A program made the translations under genes and the position numbers. A model generated the notes under the pieces. That model made no database searches, was not told the origin of the DNA, and worked only from the letters and a program-made list of their open reading frames with translations. This document shows positions 31,164-38,133 of a DNA stretch of 64,000 nt, one piece after another (within the stretch, counting starts at the first letter, position 1; every line of letters starts with the position of its first letter). This stretch comes from a virus. The stretch lies in IMG/VR virus record IMGVR_UViG_3300009285_000883, positions 1 to 64,000 of that record, one strand, 5' to 3'.

Positions 31164-31690
31164 AATGGACGCTCTATCGTTCTGTTTCAATCGCGAAGAC
31201 TGGCTGCGCTCAAAGGTTATGATTCAGTCCAACAGCTTGGCTGCGCTCGTTCTTTATGGTTCAGTCTGAGAGAATGACTACGATCTGGCATTTTCGTTCC
31301 ATCATTGAATCTGACTTCGTTCTTCTATTGAGGTTCAATCCCACGGAATGGCTACGTTCATCACCGATGCTTCAGTCCCGTAAATTGGCTGCGATCCCAG
31401 AAGTTGTTTCTGTCCTTTGGTTTGTCTGCGATCGGTCAAGATGTTTCGATCAGGAGTTTTGGCTGCGATCCCAAGGCGTGGTTCTATCGCCCGAATAGGC
31501 TGCACTCTCTGGCAATGATTCAGTCCTGGACTTTGGATACATTCTCTCGACATGGTTCGATCAACCAATTTGGTTGCGCTCAAAGGGACTGGGTATCCGC
31601 AGGCTTGGCTGCGTTCAACATTGCTGGTTCGGTCTGCGGGCTTGGCTGCATTCGTCTTGTGTGTTTCTGTCGAGAAGCATGATTGCGCTC
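31164..31690. repeat. 37-bp bipartite degenerate repeat array 1 (about 14 units)
   Basis: The unit is block A, G-N-TTC-NN-TC (9 bp), eight free bases, block B, TGGCTGCG-N-TC (11 bp), nine free bases. A blocks start at 31184, 31221, 31258, 31295, 31332 and so on every 37 bp to 31663, with one 2-bp shortening near 31591. Spacer sequences differ in every unit while their lengths are fixed. The array begins with a partial B block (31164-31174) close to the ATPase start and its last B block ends on the stop codon of the gene at 31689. Confidence 0.92.
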
Positions 31691-31934
31691 ACTGTGTTGT
31701 GCGAATCTTCTTCAGTGCCTGCTTCGCCTCACGTGCCAAATTCATCATCACTTCAGGGTCATACACAGATCCCTTCAGTGCGTTGTGCATGCGAAGCACA
31801 AACATGCGCAAATGTTGCAGGTCTTCCAAGGCTATGCGCAGTTCCTCGTTGACGATCGGCAACTCCTTAGCAAGATGGTCTCGCTCGTCGCGGAGATGCC
31901 GTATCCAAGCAGCGTCAACTTTTTGTGTGGCCAT
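31689..31934 (-). CDS. Coiled-coil protein between repeat arrays, 81 aa
   Basis: Helical throughout (HLRDERDHLAKELPIVNEELRIALEDL pattern, given only in part), with a Lys/Arg C-terminus. The ATG at 31934 has GGGAG eight bases upstream, and that site coincides with the first partial B block of array 2. The stop codon lies in the last B block of array 1. Unrecognised. Confidence 0.5.
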   Translation of the reverse strand: MATQKVDAAWIRHLRDERDHLAKELPIVNEELRIALEDLQHLRMFVLRMHNALKGSVYDPEVMMNLAREAKQALKKIRTTQ

Positions 31935-31935
31935 A

Positions 31936-32012
31936 AAAATCGCTCCCAATGCGTGTTTCAATCATTGAACTTGGCTGCGCTCACGCTCTAAGATTCAATT
32001 CCTGAGCATGGC
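31936..32012. repeat. 37-bp bipartite repeat array 2 (two units)
   Basis: Partial B (31936-31946), then A GTTTCAATC (31956-31964), B TGGCTGCGCTC (31973-31983), A GATTCAATT (31993-32001) and a B start TGGCT that runs into the stop codon of the gene at 32013. Same spacings of 8 and 9 as in array 1. Confidence 0.85.
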
Positions 32013-32201
32013 TTAATGACGTTGCAGATAAACGAACCAGTTCGGCGCAGGTGTCCCTCCCCAAACGGTTCCATCCTGACGCACTAAGAACACCGGTATG
32101 TCGCGCTTGCAAAACGGACAGATGCTGTTCTTTGGAGACTCGGGCTTGCGGTCGCTCTTTTCAATGACACGACCAGTAAAGTGCCTGTAGTTGACACACA
32201 T
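32013..32201 (-). CDS. Small protein with CPFC motif, 62 aa
   Basis: One CPFC pair at about residue 28 and a Pro/Trp-rich C-terminus. The ATG at 32201 follows GGAGG encoded in the Glu-rich end of the previous gene. Unrecognised. Confidence 0.5.
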   Translation of the reverse strand: MCVNYRHFTGRVIEKSDRKPESPKNSICPFCKRDIPVFLVRQDGTVWGGTPAPNWFVYLQRH

Positions 32202-32204
32202 CAC

Positions 32205-33137
32205 TCACTCCTCCTCTTCGGCAAGAGCTTCCTCCTGCACTTCATCACGCGACCTGCGTTTGACCTTCTCACCTTCCTTGAGGTCGCGCAACGACTTCCC
32301 CGTCATCGGCCAAGGCCAATTGGGAATCTCGATGAAGTGACGGTGATCTCCGGGGCAGTGCTCGAACACGTACGGAACTGGCGGGTCTTCACCAAAGAAG
32401 TCGTAGTACATCACGTGATGCAAGTGAGACAGGAAGATCTTCACTGCAAAGCGGCGCGCACGTGCATGTAGATGGCCTGGAGGAAGCGTACCGTCCTTGT
32501 AGTGCTTGTAAGCAACTGTCGTCTTACCGACCTTCTCAGCACGCTCAGCGGCCAACGTCTTGAACTTCCCCTCACCGCTGGCAGCAATCTCCGCATCCTT
32601 GCGCTGACGATAGAGCTGCCCGTACACAGCCCCATCACGGTTCTGCGTCTTGCAAAAACTTTCTCCGCATTTAAAAGCGCATAAACAGCGAAGGAAAGCA
32701 TTCCACGGACGCGGCTTTCCCTTCTCCCAAACCATCGTCGGGTCCAACCCGGCGAACCTCCAGAAGTGTCCAGCCGTCTTGCACTTGCTCACATCCAAGT
32801 GAGAGAGAAGACCAGCAGAGATTACCGGGCCGATGCCAACCTGAGACTGCATCCACTGCCCCACCGAATACTCGCTCGCAAACGCGCCAAGAGCACGCTT
32901 GATCGCGTTTTCCACACGCGTCATTTCGTCGTTGACCCACATCAAAACGCGGCCCGGCTCACCTGCGCCAAGCGAGCGCAACTGGTTCGCAGTCGAAATC
33001 CTGTAGGCTTGGATACTGTAAAAGTTATCGACGAGATAACGAGCCTGCGCGCGATCCATGAGCCTCGACGCGGCCATGAGATCCTTTGTGAGTTTACGTG
33101 CGATTTCGATAGGTGTGTCGTAATCACTTCTGTCCAT
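32205..33137 (-). CDS. IS110-transposase C-terminal-like phage protein
   Basis: The 310-residue protein has an N-terminal helical region (1-95), then GIGPVISAGLLSHL (101-114, a helix-hairpin-helix), then HFWRFAGLDP (124-133) and RPWNAFLR (143-150). A helical tail contains HLHARARRFAVK. This order matches the C-terminal (Tnp_20-type) domain of IS110 transposases. The N-terminal DEDD nuclease domain is absent, so it cannot be a complete transposase. Similar stand-alone proteins occur in other phages. It lies between repeat arrays 2 and 3. Confidence 0.7.
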   Translation of the reverse strand: MDRSDYDTPIEIARKLTKDLMAASRLMDRAQARYLVDNFYSIQAYRISTANQLRSLGAGEPGRVLMWVNDEMTRVENAIKRALGAFASEYSVGQWMQSQVGIGPVISAGLLSHLDVSKCKTAGHFWRFAGLDPTMVWEKGKPRPWNAFLRCLCAFKCGESFCKTQNRDGAVYGQLYRQRKDAEIAASGEGKFKTLAAERAEKVGKTTVAYKHYKDGTLPPGHLHARARRFAVKIFLSHLHHVMYYDFFGEDPPVPYVFEHCPGDHRHFIEIPNWPWPMTGKSLRDLKEGEKVKRRSRDEVQEEALAEEEE

Positions 33138-33170
33138 TTCAAGTCTCCTGAGGTTTGTCTACGAATCGTC

Positions 33171-33608
33171 TTAAAAGTTGTTGTCAATCGCGGCCTGAAC
33201 TACTGACAGCGGAATGGAACGACGCACCAGTTCCGCACACTCGCGGCGTGCTGTGGCGCGCGCGGCAGCGGCATCGGCAGCGGCATAGGCATAGGCAGCG
33301 GCAGCGGCAGCGGCAGCGGCCTTGCGAACTTGTTCGATAGTCGCCTCACCGCGCGTCCATGCTCGTGCCATCTCAATCGCCGCGCGTGGTCGATCCTCTC
33401 CCTCAGGCACGTACTTCAATGCCGTCTCGGCGCAGTCGCACGCTGCCAATACGACCAACTTGCGATCTACTCCGACGCGCGCCGCAAACCACAGCATCCA
33501 ATCGCCGCGCTCGCATTGCGCGTAGGCTTCCTCCAGCGTCTTTCCATCACACCAATTCTGCGCGTCGCAACACGCATGCAACTTGGACAGTAACCTTGAT
33601 AGGTCCAT
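33171..33608 (-). CDS. Imm5-like helical protein with alanine tract, 145 aa
   Basis: WMLWFAARVGVDRKLVVLAACDCAET and KYVPEGEDRPRAAIEMARAW (shown in parts) are the signature of a family often labelled putative immunity protein, common in phages. After VRKAAA a tract of Ala with Tyr and Asp (about 98-118) is encoded by GGCAGC/GGCATA hexamer repeats (33264-33320). The tract length probably varies between isolates. The function is unknown. Confidence 0.65.
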   Translation of the reverse strand: MDLSRLLSKLHACCDAQNWCDGKTLEEAYAQCERGDWMLWFAARVGVDRKLVVLAACDCAETALKYVPEGEDRPRAAIEMARAWTRGEATIEQVRKAAAAAAAAAYAYAAADAAAARATARRECAELVRRSIPLSVVQAAIDNNF

Positions 33609-33627
33609 TTCAAATCTCCTAAGTTAG

Positions 33628-34231
33628 AAAAAACGCTCCACCAAACTGCTTCAATCATTCCACTTGGCTGCGATCTGCAATATAGATTCACTAGACACTT
33701 TTGGCTGCACTCGTCTCCTACGGTTCTGTCCCGAAATGTGATTTCGATCACACGGCATGATTCATTCGTAAGACTTGTCTGCACTCTCCCAAAATGCTTC
33801 TTTCAGTTCATATGATTACGTTCCGTGTTGTTGCTTCTGTCGAGGCAGATGGCTTCGTTCATCTACGCTGGTTCGTTCGCCTTCCACGGCTTCACTCGCT
33901 CCGCGTGATTCGATCTTCTGGTGAGGTTGCGTTCGTGGCGATTGATTCATTCGTTTTCCCTGGCTGCACTCCGTGACTGTGTTTCATTCATCGACGAAGA
34001 TTGCGTTCCAACAGTATGATTCCGTCTTCGATCGCGACTTCGATCCTATGGTTTGCTTCTATCAACAAGAATGGCTGCATTCTGGGTTTATGGTTCATTC
34101 CTAAATCTTGATTTCGCTCCGCATATCTGTTTCAATAGCGCGGCTTGGCTACGCTCATCGTCAATGCAAACTCGGTGGTCCTGGCTGCGCTCTGGAGGTT
34201 TGTTGCGATCCTGTTATGTGGCTAAGCTCAG
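33628..34231. repeat. 37-bp bipartite degenerate repeat array 3 (about 16 units)
   Basis: Same unit as array 1. It starts with a partial B block (33628-33638), the first full A block is GCTTCAATC at 33648, and A blocks follow every 37 bp to about 34202, with one 1-bp shortening near the end. It fills the whole gap between the genes at 33608 and 34232. B blocks vary more here (TGATTTCGATC, TGGCTTCGTTC, TGGCTGCACTC), but the terminal TC and block lengths hold. Confidence 0.9.
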
Positions 34232-34507
34232 CTAGGAGATTGTGATTCCAGGGTGATTGTTGTTCTGGTTGAACACACAGTTTTGAATCGAGACAAACGG
34301 CTTCGCTGGTTCCAATGCTTTCGCAAGCGACTGGCACGCATGGGCGACAGCTACAATTGCTTCAGCGCGTTTGTCCTCGTCCATCTGCTTTCCAGTTTCC
34401 AGCCAGATTCCAGGGAACTCTTTGCACAACGGTGATGAAGCAGCGTCGACCTTGTTTTCTGTCTTCGCGGTTCGTCGTCGTGGTTGTGCAGGTTTCTTTT
34501 TTGCCAT
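34232..34507 (-). CDS. Hypothetical protein, 91 aa
   Basis: Basic N-terminus (MAKKKPAQPRRRTAK), then a helical centre. Unrecognised. It starts 56 bp before the recombination gene, in a gap holding a GCTGCC/GGCAGC hairpin (about 34535-34556). Confidence 0.5.
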   Translation of the reverse strand: MAKKKPAQPRRRTAKTENKVDAASSPLCKEFPGIWLETGKQMDEDKRAEAIVAVAHACQSLAKALEPAKPFVSIQNCVFNQNNNHPGITIS

Positions 34508-34562
34508 CTTGTTTCTCCAGGTAGTTGTGGTGCTGCCGATTGAACGCTGGCAGCGTGGCGTT

Positions 34563-35657
34563 TTACGATTCCTCAGGCAACGATTTCAAGTGCGCATCGC
34601 GGTATTCATTCGCCTTGGCGTACAACGCTTCAGGCATTTCGTCCTTGTGATCAAAGACGTGCGTGCGCCAAACGAAGCGAGCATCGACTTGATTCTGAGT
34701 GCGCCCCAACTCGTACACGAACTCGCGAAGTCTATCGGGCACCTCCTCTAGCGACTTCTCCTCCGTCGCCTCGGCGGTCTTCTGAGGCTCCGTTTCTTTC
34801 TCCTTTTTCGGGGCCTTTTCCTTCTTCAACTCTTTCGCCGCCTTCTCTGCTTTTGACTCACCCTTGGGGGCCTCCGCGTTCTCAGTGCCGGGCACCTTGA
34901 ACTCGAAGTAATCCTCGGGGTTCGCCATGCCGTCCTTGATCGACACGAAGATCTTCCGCAGAGACAGCATGTGTTGCTCGGTGAAGCTCTCCACTTTGCG
35001 CTGCATGCGTTCTTCGATCATCTCGGAGGTGACGCCGAAGTTTTTGTAGACTTCAAGCATCTTGCGAATGCGATCGACAAGCGGTTCCTTGTGTCCTTCC
35101 GTGAGCGTCTTCTCGCACTGCTCGACCGCGATGTCCTGCACGTCCTTGGGGATCACCGCGAGGATGCACGAGCGCTTGCGACGGGCACCTTGGTTCAGGA
35201 TCATCTCGCTGATGTCACGCGGATCGGTCAGGATGTAGCTTCCACGCTTGGTATGCCGCATGTGCTTGACCGTGAACATAGTCGAAGATCGTACGTTAGT
35301 TTGCATGTCCCAGGCGAAAGCCTCACACACGCTCTCACCGTTGACCTGAGACAGCTCGCGAATGCCGTACTCGATATTGCCCCAGCCCTGCGCCATCGCC
35401 TCAGCCAGACGCACAGACGGCCCTGTGACCGTCTCGTTGCCGCGCGGGTACTGGTACATACCCACCTCAGCCAGACCACGACGCTGACATGCCGTGGTGA
35501 TCTCGCCGATCGACGTGTTCACGTCACGCGGGAACTTCTTGGCGATCACGATCATCGCCTGCACCTCCTGCGCCTGCCGACTCGCAGCCACTTCCATCAG
35601 GTTGTTCTGTCCACGCCGATCAGGTTCATCGACGTGGGTTGTCAATTCCGTACTCAT
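34563..35657 (-). CDS. Probable phage recombination protein, 364 aa
   Basis: Residues about 30-230 (AKKFPRDVNTSIGEI, GPSVRLAEAMAQGWGNIEYGIREL, NQGARRKRSCILAVIPKD) match a conserved phage family found next to YqaJ-type nucleases, probably single-strand annealing proteins of the RecT type in a broad sense. A long Lys/Glu linker (about 265-310) leads to a short C-terminal domain. Neighbours at 35664 and 36114 complete a recombination cassette. The annealing role is inferred from context. Confidence 0.6.
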   Translation of the reverse strand: MSTELTTHVDEPDRRGQNNLMEVAASRQAQEVQAMIVIAKKFPRDVNTSIGEITTACQRRGLAEVGMYQYPRGNETVTGPSVRLAEAMAQGWGNIEYGIRELSQVNGESVCEAFAWDMQTNVRSSTMFTVKHMRHTKRGSYILTDPRDISEMILNQGARRKRSCILAVIPKDVQDIAVEQCEKTLTEGHKEPLVDRIRKMLEVYKNFGVTSEMIEERMQRKVESFTEQHMLSLRKIFVSIKDGMANPEDYFEFKVPGTENAEAPKGESKAEKAAKELKKEKAPKKEKETEPQKTAEATEEKSLEEVPDRLREFVYELGRTQNQVDARFVWRTHVFDHKDEMPEALYAKANEYRDAHLKSLPEES

Positions 35658-35663
35658 GTGTTA

Positions 35664-36071
35664 CTAGCCTTTGTGTTGCAGAACGATACTTAAAGAACAA
35701 TTCTCAAGCGACTTTTCAGCTCCAGTGAGAATCGCCTCGGCAAACATGCCACCACGTCGCTTAGAAAGCAACGCAACAATCTGCTTCTTAATCAACTCGC
35801 GATGATCTTGGACATACTCACGAATGAGTTTCTCCGCTTCTTCGCGAATCAGTTTGTGGGAGAGGGCTTCCAGGAAAGGTTGCGTGTTGTCATATGAGTA
35901 ACTTGACACTTTTCCAGACTTGTCGACCTTGATATCCAAGGCACGTGTCACAATCGCATTGATGATCTTTGCCGGATCACCCATTGCAGCAGCAATCGCT
36001 GCCGATAACTGTTGTCGCACGATCGGGTCAATCACATCCTTTGGGATGTTTACGGTTGCGTTATCAGCCAT
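35664..36071 (-). CDS. Hypothetical protein in the recombination cassette, 135 aa
   Basis: Helical, with an N-terminal VIDPIVRQQLSAAIAAAMGD and a LIREEAEKLIREYVQDHRE helix. It lies between the recombination protein and the nuclease and could be an accessory. Unrecognised. Confidence 0.5.
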   Translation of the reverse strand: MADNATVNIPKDVIDPIVRQQLSAAIAAAMGDPAKIINAIVTRALDIKVDKSGKVSSYSYDNTQPFLEALSHKLIREEAEKLIREYVQDHRELIKKQIVALLSKRRGGMFAEAILTGAEKSLENCSLSIVLQHKG

Positions 36072-36113
36072 GTTGTGGGTCCCTTTCGCTCCGCGATCAC
36101 ACGCGAAGATTGG

Positions 36114-37112
36114 TTACTTGGTCTTGCGTTCCAACAACCGTTCGTACGCCTTCCGCTTCACGGAACCGATCTTGGAGCGAACCTCCTCAGCGTCGGCCTC
36201 CGTGTAAATCGACTCCTTGACGAGCAGACGGCGCAATTCCTTTTCGCCACGTGGAAATCGTCCAAGTTCAGCCGATTCCATCTTGTGAATCAGGCGGTTG
36301 CGCGCCTCGGTACGTTCCACCTCCAGGGCAGCGATCTCCTCACCGAGCACCTTGTAGCGCAGCCACAGTTGAAGATCGTCGTCGTCCAGATGAACAGCGG
36401 TGTTCGCCACGACGCCGTTGACGATCGACAGCAGTTCCTTCGTGCGCGGATGCGTCCAGTTCGGCTCTGGCGGTTCGTTGTTCGCGATCCGCTCGACCAG
36501 CTCACGCTCGGCCTCCGTGATCGCGTCGATCAGGTCATCGTTGCGCAGCACGGGGTAGACTCGCAGCGTGAAGATCCCGAACATCGCGGCCACATCCACC
36601 TGATCCCAGCCCATCACAGCCATCTGCTGCTGAGCCTGAAACAGCACGTCGTCAGGAACCGAATCCGTCCCCTCCTGACCGTACTTACTTTCGTCCTCAA
36701 CCGAGTACATCCGTGCGGTGGTTGCCTTGACTTCCAAACCCTTCCGCTTCTCGCTCAGCACGATCGCATCAGGGGTCGCAGCCATGAACGCATGCTGCGG
36801 GTGAAAGAACATGCGGCTGTTCTCAACGCAGTCCACGCCCATCTCCGAGGCGTACTCGTTGACGATCACCGACTGCATGCGCCTTCCGCGCCGCATCCGC
36901 GTCTCCTGCTCCTCCGTAAACGCCACTTCCATGACTCGGCGCGCACGCAGAAACAGGTCCAGCGACGTGCGGTAATCACTCCTGTTGCACGCCGCCGCCG
37001 CGTCCGAAGCGCCAATGACGAGCTGCTTCCCTGGCTCGTAAAAGCGTCCTTCCAGCCAAGCAGGGTCGCCTTCCAGCGGTCCCTCGATCGGAACATGTGT
37101 TGATGTCACCAT
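36114..37112 (-). CDS. YqaJ-type exonuclease
   Basis: The 332-residue protein has GASDAAAACN (34-43), RRGRRMQSVIVNEYA (74-88), TPDAIV (113-118), GLEVKAT (125-131) and FQAQQQMAVMGW (158-169). These are the alpha-exonuclease motifs of the YqaJ family: the E near 81-86, D115, E127 and K129 active-site residues and the conserved Q of the helix that follows. It would resect double-stranded ends to feed the annealing protein. The C-terminal half is helical. The start overlaps the upstream stop region by one base. Confidence 0.85.
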   Translation of the reverse strand: MVTSTHVPIEGPLEGDPAWLEGRFYEPGKQLVIGASDAAAACNRSDYRTSLDLFLRARRVMEVAFTEEQETRMRRGRRMQSVIVNEYASEMGVDCVENSRMFFHPQHAFMAATPDAIVLSEKRKGLEVKATTARMYSVEDESKYGQEGTDSVPDDVLFQAQQQMAVMGWDQVDVAAMFGIFTLRVYPVLRNDDLIDAITEAERELVERIANNEPPEPNWTHPRTKELLSIVNGVVANTAVHLDDDDLQLWLRYKVLGEEIAALEVERTEARNRLIHKMESAELGRFPRGEKELRRLLVKESIYTEADAEEVRSKIGSVKRKAYERLLERKTK

Positions 37113-37471
37113 TATGCGAATTGCCTTTCCACGTGAATGCCGTCGTCCTGTGCGGACACGTGTAATCCGCGACGACGACCCGCCACAAACTCCACCAACG
37201 CAAGGTTGGCAACGTCCACAAGATGCTCCAAGTTGGCATCACGCTCGTACAAGTCGAGACGCGCACGCATCGACTCCACAATGCGGAATGCAAACTTGTC
37301 AGGATTGCAGAACAGCCCGTAACGAAACGCACCCAACACAAGCCGGTTGCGCATGAGCTGCTCAAATTGATCGTCCCACTCCGACTTGCGGAGGGATTCG
37401 AGAGACGGCAGTTGCGAAGGAAACGCCGCCTTCTCAAGGTGCTCGCGAATGTGCTGCGATACTGTTTTCAT
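37112..37471 (-). CDS. Conserved small phage protein, 119 aa
   Basis: The pattern FEQLMRNRLVLGAFRYG...DVANLALVEF...DDGIHVERQ is a familiar family of small phage proteins of unknown function, often near replication genes. All helical with a short beta end. Confidence 0.6.
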   Translation of the reverse strand: MKTVSQHIREHLEKAAFPSQLPSLESLRKSEWDDQFEQLMRNRLVLGAFRYGLFCNPDKFAFRIVESMRARLDLYERDANLEHLVDVANLALVEFVAGRRRGLHVSAQDDGIHVERQFA

Positions 37472-37475
37472 GGTG

Positions 37476-37568
37476 TCACCTCAGGTTGTCCGTGAGGCGC
37501 ATCAATCCAACCAGCAACAACAGCGCGAGCCCGCCGAATAGAATCTCAAGCCACGTCACTTCGACCAT
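37476..37568 (-). CDS. Small membrane peptide, 30 aa
   Basis: MVEVTW, then a transmembrane segment (LEILFGGLALLLLVGLM), then a short basic tail. It overlaps the end of csrA by 23 bp in another frame. AAGGAGG lies some ten bases upstream. Function unknown. Confidence 0.4.
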   Translation of the reverse strand: MVEVTWLEILFGGLALLLLVGLMRLTDNLR

Positions 37569-37749
37569 CGCACTCACCTCCTTGCGAACGTGACTTCTTG
37601 ATCTCGATCTCAAGGCGGTTGACCTGGATGTCTTTGGGTGCGTCAATACCGAGACGCACCTTATCCGCCTTGATCTCCACGACCGTGATCGTGATCAGCC
37701 CTTCAGCAATCACGATCTTCTCGCCTATCTTGCGAGCTAGAACGAGCAT
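37546..37749 (-). CDS. csrA: CsrA-type RNA-binding regulator
   Basis: The 67-residue protein begins MLVLARKIGEKIVIAEG and carries VRLGIDAPKDIQVNRLEI, the standard CsrA layout. R6 and the R of VNR (R44 position) that contact RNA are present. CsrA dimers bind GGA in mRNA leaders and control translation or stability. The C-terminal tail (about 55-67) is longer and unrelated. The ATG follows GGGAGG. A phage copy is rare, and it may act on phage or host messages. Confidence 0.92.
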   Translation of the reverse strand: MLVLARKIGEKIVIAEGLITITVVEIKADKVRLGIDAPKDIQVNRLEIEIKKSRSQGGECDGRSDVA

Positions 37750-37813
37750 AAGTTTCCTCCCTGCCTACCAGAGTCCTCGCGCCCAAATTCGATGGACGCT
37801 ATCGCAAAAAAAA

Positions 37814-38047
37814 CTACTCCCGCAACGTTCTGGGGGTGATGAAAGATGGATCGTGGTACATCATCAGAAAGTCACACGGTCCAAATAGATCGAAAGGCAC
37901 GTCCGACTCGTAGCGGTGAAAAGCCATCTCGGTCAGGTGCGTGAGTCGCGCCTTGCCGGAGTCGTCCACTACCGGGTGCAGCCATTCCGCAGCCCCGTCA
38001 TAAGGGCCACCAGAAAACCGCATGAGTCTCGGGTGCGTCGAGATCAT
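37814..38047 (-). CDS. Small protein with GGPYDG motif, 77 aa
   Basis: RFSGGPYDGAAEW near the start is the same short motif as in the gene at 19727; the rest is soluble. The start codon follows GAGGTGG, which is part of a perfect hairpin (38052-38073). The function is unknown. Confidence 0.5.
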   Translation of the reverse strand: MISTHPRLMRFSGGPYDGAAEWLHPVVDDSGKARLTHLTEMAFHRYESDVPFDLFGPCDFLMMYHDPSFITPRTLRE

Positions 38048-38051
38048 TGGT

Positions 38052-38073
38052 CCACCTCAGAGAAGCGAGGTGG
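38052..38073 (-). promoter_or_regulatory. Hairpin holding the ribosome site of the gene at 37814
   Basis: CCACCTC and GAGGTGG form a perfect 7-bp stem with an eight-base loop. The GAGGTGG strand is the ribosome site, followed by ACCA and the ATG on the minus strand. The fold would hide the site, and the GGTGGACC at its base contains a GGA, so control by CsrA or by unfolding is possible. Confidence 0.6.
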
Positions 38074-38095
38074 CGGTCGGGGTCAGCAACCCCTG

Positions 38096-38119
38096 AAAAC
38101 CGCCGATTGCCTACGGCGG
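38096..38119 (-). terminator. Intrinsic terminator after the repressor gene
   Basis: CCGCCG/CGGCGG (38100-38105, 38114-38119) followed by TTTT on the minus strand. Short stem, weak but well placed after the stop at 38134. Confidence 0.6.
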
Positions 38120-38133
38120 GAAATGTAGTAAAT

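Noticed and set aside
31184-31690. CRISPR array or tRNA-like T-loops in the 37-bp repeats
   Set aside because: GTTTCAATC and GGTTCAATC recall CRISPR repeat starts and tRNA T-loops, but conserved blocks are only 9 and 11 bp, spacers 8 and 9 bp, blocks are degenerate, and no acceptor or anticodon stems can be folded.
31404-31968. Plus-strand open frames through the repeat array
   Set aside because: They are open because the repeat is poor in stop words on that strand. The period is not a multiple of three, the peptides have no domain and no ribosome site, and they run against the transcription direction of the region.
32205-33137. A complete IS110 insertion sequence
   Set aside because: The N-terminal nuclease domain is missing and no element ends or target duplications are visible; it is an ordinary member of the operon.
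34535-34557. Terminator between the genes at 34232 and 34563
   Set aside because: A GCTGCC/GGCAGC hairpin exists, but there is no T-run on the transcribed strand, so I did not call it a terminator.
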